A DNA stretch of 30,603 nucleotides from CAIVPM01 sp049242865. GTDB taxonomy: Bacteria > Bacteroidota > Bacteroidia > Chitinophagales > Chitinophagaceae. How positions within the stretch are numbered: position 1 is the first letter of the stretch; every line of letters starts with the position of its first letter. The translations under genes were made by a program, and so were the position numbers. Positions 23,999-30,603 of this stretch are shown in pieces. The notes beneath the pieces are model-generated. The model saw only the letters and a program-made list of their open reading frames with translations, did no database searches and was not told the origin of the DNA. The DNA is taken from the NCBI GenBank assembly GCA_049242865.1, contig JBMLOR010000175.1:1-30603 (forward strand), in the 5' to 3' direction.

Positions 23999-26032
23999 AT
24001 GAAATCGAAAATTTTATCATTAGTTGTTGCCATTCTATGTGTTGCTGCAAGTTCTTTTGCACAAGCAGGCGATGCTCGTACTTTTAAAGCAATGGGATAC
24101 GATGATGCCTCTATACAAGGTATCACAGGGTCTTTAAGCTACTTCTTAAAAGTAAATCCAGATGAGAATATTGATGCCAGCAGTGTTGTTCTCAATATAA
24201 GAGCTTCACAGGTTTTAAACCCAAACAACTCGTTTATAGTTGTTTACCTTAAAGATGAGCCAGTATTCACACAAAGAGTGATAGCAAGTGCTTTAGACAC
24301 ATTAATGACTTTTAGTGTTAAACTAAGTTCAAAATATTTACAACCAGATGGTCGTTTTATAAAGCTAAGAATTGCTGCTAAAATGAGTATTGGTGATGAG
24401 TATTGTAAAGATGTTGATAATCCTGCTTGTTGGATTGCTGTAAGAAATTCATCTTACATTACAAAAGTAACTAGTGGTGCATTAGCCTTTCAAAGAAGTG
24501 TTAAAGAGTTAATTCAAGAATATGCAAGTGTATATACACCACAAGTTAGTAGTGAAGATGATTTACAAGCTGGTGGTTTAATATATGCAATTTTACGCCA
24601 AAGTGCAAGTAGTAAAGAAGTTTACACAGGTACTTATGGTATGGATACAGCTTTGCCAAGAGGTATTTTGGTGGGCGAACAATCAAAATTGCCTGCAATT
24701 GTTAAGCAAAATATGCCAAGCGTATCTGCTGGTCAAGGTATGATAGCTTTGGTACCTGTTAACAATGGTTTTGGTGAAAAAAGATTTGTATTGGTAATTA
24801 CTGGTGGCGATGCAAGTGGTTTTAGAAAAGCTGTAAATATTTTAGCAAGTAATAAAAGATTAAGTAGTGCATTTACTGAGAAGTTAATTATTCAAACTGC
24901 TGAGCCTAGTAGTGTATCTTTAGAAAATCCTTCTCCTTTGGTAACTTCATTAGAAGATTTAGGTGGAGATCCAGGATTAATGGAAGGTATTGGTGCATTA
25001 CGTAAAAAATATAATTTCTCTTTAACAGAGTTTAATGCAATTCCAAATAAACTTACCTTCCATATCGAAAGTTACTTTAGTACTTTAAAAACTGATGATA
25101 GAGGTTTTATAAACGTATACTTAAATCAAAACTTAGTATATAATGCTTCACTTTCTGATAAACCTAATTTCATCAGCGATATTGATTTAAAACCTTACTT
25201 GTTATCTAAATTTAATACAATAGAAGTTGAGTTTCGTTTTCATCCAGGTGCAAATATTTGTAAAGATGGTTTCAGTAATTTCTTTGCATTTGTTAATACA
25301 AAAATGTCTACCTTAACTTTTGCTGGCGAAAGAGAAAATAAGTTTTACAGTTTCTTTAATTTCCCTGCTGAGTTCAGAAAAACTCCTACAAAATTATTTG
25401 TATCACCAGGTTTATTAAGTCAAAATGTGGTAAGCTCAATTGGTGAAATCTACTATCAATTAAACTCACCAATTAAAAATAACTATAACAAATTAATAGT
25501 TCCTAAAGTAACTTCAAACACAAACGAAGATTTCGCTGGATACAACGTAATTGCACTAGTACAAAAAGGAGATGCTTTTGCTGGTAAGTTTAGCAATAAG
25601 CCAGTAAACTTTGAACAAAATTTTCAGTTGTACAAAGATGTTCAAGGTAAAATGAACTACTCTGTGAGCGACTTTAGCAACAGTGGTTTAGCACAAATAT
25701 TTAGAGAAAAAGGAAGTACTGTACTAATGGTAACTGCTTTAGGAGATAGTACAGCAAAAGATGCATACTTAAGTGTTATTAAAAACTTTAGTACTCAGTT
25801 AACCGAAATTGAAAGTAACGTTTGTATAGCAAATAGTGGTGGTTTAAGTAACTACTTCTTTAAAGCTCCTGAAGAAAATACTGTGGTAAGCTACAAAGGT
25901 GAAACTAGTGCTTTCCAAAGATTTATGGACAACTACAAGTATTGGATAATGGGTATTTTATTGATACTAATATTACTTGGATACTTTGCAGTAAAATCAA
26001 GAGTTAAAAAAGCTACTGACGCTGTAATCTAA
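23999..26032 (+). CDS. bcsB: BcsB-like periplasmic subunit of a polysaccharide synthase
   Basis: The 677-residue protein resembles cellulose synthase subunit B, the periplasmic, membrane-anchored partner that guides the nascent glucan out of the synthase. A signal peptide ends near SSFAQ (22). Two jelly-roll plus alpha/beta repeats follow: the first roll at about 30-155 has LRIAAKMS and the C136/C144 pair (YCKD, ACWIAV), the second at about 345-440 has EVEFRFHPGANICKDG. A single C-terminal membrane helix (about 648-666) with a positively charged tail anchors it, as in BcsB. Despite the family's common name, BcsB does not itself bind cyclic di-GMP. Its position directly before a processive GT2 gene fits. 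Orthology to true cellulose BcsB is not proven. Confidence 0.75.
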   Translation: MKSKILSLVVAILCVAASSFAQAGDARTFKAMGYDDASIQGITGSLSYFLKVNPDENIDASSVVLNIRASQVLNPNNSFIVVYLKDEPVFTQRVIASALDTLMTFSVKLSSKYLQPDGRFIKLRIAAKMSIGDEYCKDVDNPACWIAVRNSSYITKVTSGALAFQRSVKELIQEYASVYTPQVSSEDDLQAGGLIYAILRQSASSKEVYTGTYGMDTALPRGILVGEQSKLPAIVKQNMPSVSAGQGMIALVPVNNGFGEKRFVLVITGGDASGFRKAVNILASNKRLSSAFTEKLIIQTAEPSSVSLENPSPLVTSLEDLGGDPGLMEGIGALRKKYNFSLTEFNAIPNKLTFHIESYFSTLKTDDRGFINVYLNQNLVYNASLSDKPNFISDIDLKPYLLSKFNTIEVEFRFHPGANICKDGFSNFFAFVNTKMSTLTFAGERENKFYSFFNFPAEFRKTPTKLFVSPGLLSQNVVSSIGEIYYQLNSPIKNNYNKLIVPKVTSNTNEDFAGYNVIALVQKGDAFAGKFSNKPVNFEQNFQLYKDVQGKMNYSVSDFSNSGLAQIFREKGSTVLMVTALGDSTAKDAYLSVIKNFSTQLTEIESNVCIANSGGLSNYFFKAPEENTVVSYKGETSAFQRFMDNYKYWIMGILLILILLGYFAVKSRVKKATDAVI

Positions 26033-26056
26033 AATTTATCTAACCATAAATAATTC

Positions 26057-26087
26057 ACATTCCCTCTCTATTATAGAGGGGGAATGT
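26057..26087 (+). promoter_or_regulatory. Stable 14-bp hairpin between bcsB-like and GT2 genes
   Basis: ACATTCCCTCTCTA (26057-26070) pairs with TAGAGGGGGAATGT (26074-26087) through a 3-base loop, with one G-U pair. It is one of the strongest hairpins in the window and lies in the 94-base gap inside the gene set. No U-tract follows, so full termination is unlikely. A processing, stability or partial-termination role that sets different subunit levels is plausible. Confidence 0.6.
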
Positions 26088-26126
26088 TGTAAATAAAATT
26101 TAATAAAGCTACAAACCACAATTTTT

Positions 26127-27974
26127 ATGTCAACTACTGCATTAGATAAGATGGCTGGTGAACATAAGTTTGAAGCTGCAAAACTTTCAGAAATTAAAAG
26201 TATTGCAACTACTTACAACTATGCACCAATTAAAGTGGCTTTGTGTTTTGGTTTTCTTACTCGTAAAAACTACGTTCAATTTTTATCTGCAAATGGCTAT
26301 GAATTTGTAGATGTTAGAACAACTGAAATTGATGAACAGTTTTTAAATCAATGCGATATACACCAATTAAATTCATTCCTATATCTTCCACTAAGAAAAG
26401 ATGATGCAGGAAATTTAATAGTTGCTGTAGCCGATCCTTTTGATGAAAAATTAAACAACACATTATCAATAAAATTTGGTTGTAATATTAAATTTGTAGC
26501 TGCCGACGACCTTGATATTACATGGCAAGCTCATAGGCTTAGAGGTACAGAATTAGTAAACGAATCTGTATACCATTTATACAAAAAAGATCCAGAAAAC
26601 TCAGGTCACGTAACTTTTACAAATGCACAGTTAATTTTTGTTTTTGGATTAATTGCTTTTATAATTTGTTTGATTTTTGTGTATCCAATTACAACAACTA
26701 TTGTTGTAAACTTTGCTGCAAGTTTTTTCTTTTTATTTTCTATTTTATTTAAATTATGGTTGGCTCTTAAAGGTTCACAAAGTGAACTTAAAGAGGATAT
26801 TCCACAATACGAATTAGCCAATGTAAAAGATGATCAACTTCCTGTATATACTATTCTTTTACCTGTATATAAAGAAGATAAACTTATAAGAAAACTTATT
26901 TGGAACTTGAGAGGTTTAAATTATCCTAAAGATAAGCTCGATGTAAAATTGTTGATTGAAGAAGATGACGATAAAACCTTAAATGCCGTAAAAAAGCTCG
27001 ACTTTCCTGCCAACTTCGAAGTAATTGTAATACCTTTTATGATGCCAAAAACTAAGCCTAAGGCTTGTAATTATGGCATTTATTTTTCTCGTGGAGAATT
27101 TTTAACTATTTACGATGCCGAAGATGTGCCAGATACTTGGCAATTAAAAAAGGCGGTTTTACTATTTAATAAGTTGCCTAAAAACTTTGTAGTATTACAA
27201 GGAGCATTAAACTACTTTAATAAGAACGAGAACTTTTTAACAAAAATGTTTACACTCGAGTATTCTTATTGGTTCGATTATATGTTGCCAGGATTAGAAA
27301 CTTTAGATATTCCTATACCATTGGGTGGTACAAGTAACCATTTTAAAATGGATAAGCTTATAGAACTTGGAAGTTGGGACCCCTTTAACGTTACAGAAGA
27401 TGCCGACCTTGGTGTACGAGTTTTTGAAAAACAATACAAAGTTGGTGTATTGGCAAGTACAACTTACGAAGAAGCAAATAACGAACCATTTAACTGGATT
27501 AGACAACGTAGTAGATGGATTAAAGGCTACATGCAAACCTACTTAGTACACATGCGTAACCCATTAAAATTAATACGACGTATTGGATGGGCAGGTTTTT
27601 TTGGGTTTAACTTTTTTATTGGTGGTACTGCTTTTACGTTTTTGGTTTACCCAGTGTTATTGCTTTTCTTTTTAGTGTATTTAGTATTTAATCTTACAGG
27701 GGTAAAAGCTGTTTTCCCTGATTGGGTGTTATATTTTTCAATTTTCAACTTTGTTGCAGGAAACGTGTTGATGATTTACGTTAATATGTTAGCAGTATTT
27801 AAACGACGCTATTATGAGCTGATATTATTTGCTTTGTTAAACCCAATTTATTGGTTAATGCACAGCATTGCAGCATACAAAGGTTTATGGCAGTTAATTA
27901 CAAAACCTTTTTATTGGGAAAAAACAAACCATGGATTAAGTAAACATTCAAGTGCAAGTGCAGCCATTGCATAA
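26127..27974 (+). CDS. Processive family-2 glycosyltransferase with N-terminal T2SSE_N/MshEN-like domain
   Basis: This 615-residue membrane glycosyltransferase probably polymerises a beta-linked polysaccharide. Residues about 20-140 resemble the N-terminal domain of GspE/PilB ATPases (T2SSE_N, MshEN-like): VALCFGFLTRKNYV, GYEFVDV, LPLRKDDAGNLIVAVADPFDE. Some such domains bind cyclic di-GMP, but the RLG of that motif is missing here. Two membrane helices (about 168-212) precede the catalytic GT-A domain, with EEDDD (279-283 region), DAED (330-333), TED (423-425) and QRSRW (460-464), all hallmarks of processive GT2 enzymes. C-terminal helices (about 487-583) would form the channel. There is no PilZ domain. 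The layout resembles XagB-type GT2 proteins more than BcsA. Polymer identity is unknown; glucan is inferred from the GH5 neighbour. Confidence 0.82.
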   Translation: MSTTALDKMAGEHKFEAAKLSEIKSIATTYNYAPIKVALCFGFLTRKNYVQFLSANGYEFVDVRTTEIDEQFLNQCDIHQLNSFLYLPLRKDDAGNLIVAVADPFDEKLNNTLSIKFGCNIKFVAADDLDITWQAHRLRGTELVNESVYHLYKKDPENSGHVTFTNAQLIFVFGLIAFIICLIFVYPITTTIVVNFAASFFFLFSILFKLWLALKGSQSELKEDIPQYELANVKDDQLPVYTILLPVYKEDKLIRKLIWNLRGLNYPKDKLDVKLLIEEDDDKTLNAVKKLDFPANFEVIVIPFMMPKTKPKACNYGIYFSRGEFLTIYDAEDVPDTWQLKKAVLLFNKLPKNFVVLQGALNYFNKNENFLTKMFTLEYSYWFDYMLPGLETLDIPIPLGGTSNHFKMDKLIELGSWDPFNVTEDADLGVRVFEKQYKVGVLASTTYEEANNEPFNWIRQRSRWIKGYMQTYLVHMRNPLKLIRRIGWAGFFGFNFFIGGTAFTFLVYPVLLLFFLVYLVFNLTGVKAVFPDWVLYFSIFNFVAGNVLMIYVNMLAVFKRRYYELILFALLNPIYWLMHSIAAYKGLWQLITKPFYWEKTNHGLSKHSSASAAIA

Positions 27975-27993
27975 AAACTAAAATTAAAGCGAT

Positions 27994-29574
27994 ATGGTAT
28001 TTTTAAGAAAATATATACCCATTTTTTTGGCCTTATTTATACTAGCCTATTATTTAATTTTGGCGTGGGTATTGCACCGCTCTGGCTACGAGCATTCTGA
28101 ATCTTTATTCTTAGCCGAAAAGGTACGATTGCTTTTGCAAACTAAAGATAATACCATCCTCACATTAGGTACAACCTTTCCAAGCATAGTTTTTTTAAGT
28201 AGCTTAGTATTTGTTGCTTTTGGTTACCCTTTTGCACCAATTTTAGCTGCAGCAGTATTTTCAACTATTTTATTTTATTTAATATTAAAAGATTTTTCAA
28301 GAACAAGCATTCAACGTAGGTTTTTTATACCTATGGTTTGTTTGTTGTTTGTATTTCATCCAGGTTTAATATTTGCTGCAACATCTGGTAGAGGAGTTGC
28401 AGCTGTGTTACTTTTCTTTTATTTAGTGTTTAGAAGTTTGTTTATATACTACAAAACACAAACTACCTTCTCTTTATCAATGGCTAGTATTTACCTAACA
28501 TTTTTAGTGTTTTGTAATTACAATTTTATTTGGCTAGTATTAGCGTTTATACCATTTATAGTACTTGTTGCTTTAGATGGATTAAAAAACAATATATACA
28601 ACTCACCACTAAAACAATACTACGAAACAATTAATAACACTTCTCAAAGACGTAAACTTGTAAATCGTACATTGGCTATTTATGTGGTATTTATTTTACT
28701 GCCAATTGCAGCCTTGTATTTGTTTAAAGGATTAAACTATTTACATGCTGGCGATAGTACTTACTTTTTAACTAGCCAATACTCAAACTGGGCAATAACT
28801 GGTAAAGAATCGTTAGGAAATATATTTTCTCAAGGCAATGAGGGAACTAATATTTTATCTCAAAATCATGGAATTTTTCAAGGCTATATTTTATTGCTAA
28901 CACCTTTAATGATAGCAGTATTTGTATTGTTTAAAGGAAAGCTGTATGAGTTGCTTACATTGCTTTCGCCCTTTATTTTTATTAGCATTTTATTGCTCGA
29001 TAATCAAACATATTTCACAGTTGAATATTATTTAATATTCTTAATACTAGCATTTGTTGGTATTTACTATTATGCAGGTAAAAAATATTCGAGTAAAGTA
29101 ATCTATCCTATTCTTGTATTAGTTGCTTTGGCAAATATTTATACTGGTATTGTTTATTTTAAGCGAACTAGTGATAAAGAAGAAAAAGATTTTTTTGTTG
29201 CTATAAAAAATGCTTCAAAATGGAAAGGGGATAGAGCCATTACTGAAGAATTTAGAATGGCAAACTATATTTCTGGATTAGCTACAAAAGAAAATAAAAT
29301 TTTAATTGATGATGCTGCAGCTTATTCAATTGTGGCTCAGCTTCGTAATTTAGAATCTACAATTTTACCAACCAATCAAACTTTTATTACAGCCATCGAG
29401 AATCCAAAATTAGGGGTGAAATACTTGTGTATTGCTAAAGATAGCAACAGATTAAAGGGTTTTACTGTATTAAACGAATACAACTTAAACCAGTTTGCTA
29501 TTCGTCAAAAATTAAATACTACACTCATGTTCGAAACAAAGCATTGGGCAATTCATAGATTAGAAGATGAGTAA
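27994..29574 (+). CDS. Polytopic membrane protein of unknown function (GT-C-like architecture)
   Basis: The 526-residue protein has roughly eleven membrane segments between residues 7 and 390 and a soluble C-terminal domain of about 135 residues. The first helix is followed by an external loop with acidic residues (SGYEHSESLF), a layout recalling GT-C glycosyltransferases, which use lipid-linked sugars; however, no specific family signature is recognised. The tail (KWKGDRAITEEFRMANYISG, then ILIDDAAAYSIVAQL) resembles the periplasmic domain that often ends such proteins. It begins 19 bases after the glycosyltransferase stop and ends at a strong terminator, so it belongs to the same transcript. 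A role in modifying or exporting the polymer is inference. Confidence 0.6.
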   Translation: MVFLRKYIPIFLALFILAYYLILAWVLHRSGYEHSESLFLAEKVRLLLQTKDNTILTLGTTFPSIVFLSSLVFVAFGYPFAPILAAAVFSTILFYLILKDFSRTSIQRRFFIPMVCLLFVFHPGLIFAATSGRGVAAVLLFFYLVFRSLFIYYKTQTTFSLSMASIYLTFLVFCNYNFIWLVLAFIPFIVLVALDGLKNNIYNSPLKQYYETINNTSQRRKLVNRTLAIYVVFILLPIAALYLFKGLNYLHAGDSTYFLTSQYSNWAITGKESLGNIFSQGNEGTNILSQNHGIFQGYILLLTPLMIAVFVLFKGKLYELLTLLSPFIFISILLLDNQTYFTVEYYLIFLILAFVGIYYYAGKKYSSKVIYPILVLVALANIYTGIVYFKRTSDKEEKDFFVAIKNASKWKGDRAITEEFRMANYISGLATKENKILIDDAAAYSIVAQLRNLESTILPTNQTFITAIENPKLGVKYLCIAKDSNRLKGFTVLNEYNLNQFAIRQKLNTTLMFETKHWAIHRLEDE

Positions 29575-29595
29575 TTTTACATATTAATTTTTATA

Positions 29596-29626
29596 AAAAA
29601 GGCTTGCAATAATTGCAAGCCTTTTT
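29596..29626 (+). terminator. Strong bidirectional terminator ending the polysaccharide gene set
   Basis: AAAAAGGCTTGCAAT (29596-29610) is mirrored exactly by ATTGCAAGCCTTTTT (29612-29626) around a single central base, giving a long stem with A- and T-runs on its flanks. It lies 21 bases after the membrane-protein stop and 41 bases from the convergent lipoprotein stop, and can terminate both. Confidence 0.9.
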
Positions 29627-29667
29627 AGTATTGATTCGTTAAAGAATTTGTAAAGGATACAACAGAA

Positions 29668-30597
29668 CTACTCTAATATTTTTTTAAAAAACCATTTCTT
29701 TTCAATGTCATCAAAATTAAATTGGTATCCTGTTTCAGGCTTTTGAGTTGGTGCAGCAAGACTAAAGTTAAATTCAATGGCATAAAGTGTAAGGTTCCCA
29801 AATTTATCGTATCTAATCCTTCTTATTTTATCGTTACCTCTTGGTCCTAAATTGTCTAAAGTTAAATCTGTAGATACCTTGTCTTTGTTGCTAAAAGTTC
29901 CATCTTTGTTTAGTTCAGTAGAAAATAACTTACTAGTTCTTGCACTTCCAAAATACAATCTTTTTTCGCCAGTATTTCCACCAACAAAAACACCCATAGC
30001 ATCAAAGCCTTTTAAATCATCAACAATTTGTTTTGTTTCCATATCTATCACATAAATGATGCCTTTTTCTACATTTCTTGTACTGCCACTAACCGATGAA
30101 ACATAGAGTTTGTTGGCGTGGCAATCGTAGTACAAACCAAGAATACCATAAGGCACAACATCATTTATACTATCTGCCTTTGGTAAGCTAAAAAACACTT
30201 CCATTTTGCCAGTTATAGCGTCAATTTTATAAATTCTATTTAAGTCCATTATGGCATAATCCAAATTATTTACCAAAGGAATATTGGCTGTGTACGTATT
30301 ACCATCTTTATCTGTAGTTAATGAGCCCATATAGCCAAATTGTTTCCAACTACTATCTTGATAAAAATGTAAGCTATCTGTTGGAGTATTGGGGGCTTGA
30401 ATTAAAACAACACCTTTGTATTGGTTGTGTGAAGTAGAAAAAGCAGCTCTGTTTGCATCAAAACCAATGGTTTTTATAAAGCTAGCAGCTTTTTTACATG
30501 GCTTAATTCCAATTTCAAAAACTTCCTCTTCCTTCATTTTTTCTTTACATGAAGTATATAAAAGTAGTGATGAAACGATGTATAAATATTTTTTCAT
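29668..30597 (-). CDS. Lipoprotein with predicted beta-propeller fold
   Basis: The 309-residue product is a lipoprotein: a short hydrophobic signal ends at YTSC (C17), followed by a charged KEKMKEEE stretch. The mature part shows repeated strand-turn units such as GSLTTDKDGNTYTANIPL, NRIYKIDAITGKMEVFF, GLYYDCHANKLYVSSV, GIIYVIDMETKQIV and IRYDKFGNLTLYAIEF, the pattern of NHL/SMP-30-like propellers. No catalytic or metal-binding residues can be named. It is convergent with the polysaccharide gene set and separated by a shared terminator, so a link with it is not supported. The start is 6 bases from the window end, so its promoter is outside. Confidence 0.7.
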   Translation of the reverse strand: MKKYLYIVSSLLLYTSCKEKMKEEEVFEIGIKPCKKAASFIKTIGFDANRAAFSTSHNQYKGVVLIQAPNTPTDSLHFYQDSSWKQFGYMGSLTTDKDGNTYTANIPLVNNLDYAIMDLNRIYKIDAITGKMEVFFSLPKADSINDVVPYGILGLYYDCHANKLYVSSVSGSTRNVEKGIIYVIDMETKQIVDDLKGFDAMGVFVGGNTGEKRLYFGSARTSKLFSTELNKDGTFSNKDKVSTDLTLDNLGPRGNDKIRRIRYDKFGNLTLYAIEFNFSLAAPTQKPETGYQFNFDDIEKKWFFKKILE

Positions 30598-30603
30598 TTT
30601 TAT

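Noticed and set aside
26127..27974. Calling the glycosyltransferase BcsA (cellulose synthase catalytic subunit)
   Set aside because: No PilZ domain or RxxxR motif is present and the N-terminus is GspE-like; the domain order differs from BcsA.

Overview
The window is AT-rich chromosomal DNA from a member of the Bacteroidota, most likely a Chitinophagales/Chitinophagaceae-type bacterium (the family is an inference). Four things point there: a secreted nuclease with a C-terminal type IX secretion (T9SS) sorting domain, a CarboxypepD_reg/plug/beta-barrel outer-membrane receptor, a bacterial geranylgeranylglyceryl-phosphate-synthase-type enzyme, and several upstream boxes matching the Bacteroidota sigma -7 consensus TAnnTTTG. 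No Shine-Dalgarno motifs stand out. I saw no tRNA, rRNA, CRISPR array, transposase or phage genes.

Layout. 1-8.3 kb is mostly housekeeping: the 3' end of a photolyase gene, a convergent fused 2-oxoacid:ferredoxin oxidoreductase alpha subunit without its beta subunit nearby, an OsmC + HAD hydrolase pair, a half-size TauE/SafE permease, metG-ppa, and rpsF-rpsR-rplI with a clear terminator. 8.4-13.5 kb holds two surface/secreted proteins: an 843-residue T9SS endonuclease I and an 808-residue outer-membrane receptor. 13.6-16.4 kb holds cystathionine beta-synthase with a terminator overlapping its stop codon, a metallo-beta-lactamase-fold hydrolase, and a solitary NUMOD4/HNH endonuclease with a coiled-coil insertion. 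16.7-21 kb holds a large envelope protein (degenerate peptidase-MA domain, beta-propeller repeats, C-terminal barrel) and the GGGP-synthase-type gene.

21-29.6 kb is the most interesting part, a probable exopolysaccharide locus. One strand carries a gene set of (i) a six-TM protein with a long acidic linker and a degenerate GHKL/histidine-kinase ATPase domain, (ii) a BcsB-like periplasmic subunit, (iii) a family-2 processive glycosyltransferase with an N-terminal T2SSE_N/MshEN-like domain instead of a C-terminal PilZ domain, and (iv) a polytopic membrane protein of unknown function. A GH5 glycanase lipoprotein is transcribed divergently, with start codons only about a dozen bases apart. The set resembles a cellulose-synthase-like system rebuilt without PilZ, BcsC or BcsZ (GH8). 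Product and regulator are inferred, not shown. The window ends with a lipoprotein predicted to form a beta-propeller.

Start codons were re-chosen for several genes whose longest frame begins at TTG: metG, rplI, the outer-membrane receptor, the propeller/barrel protein, the GGGP synthase and TauE. In most of these an internal ATG fits the family's N-terminus or signal peptide, and often a -7 box lies just upstream.
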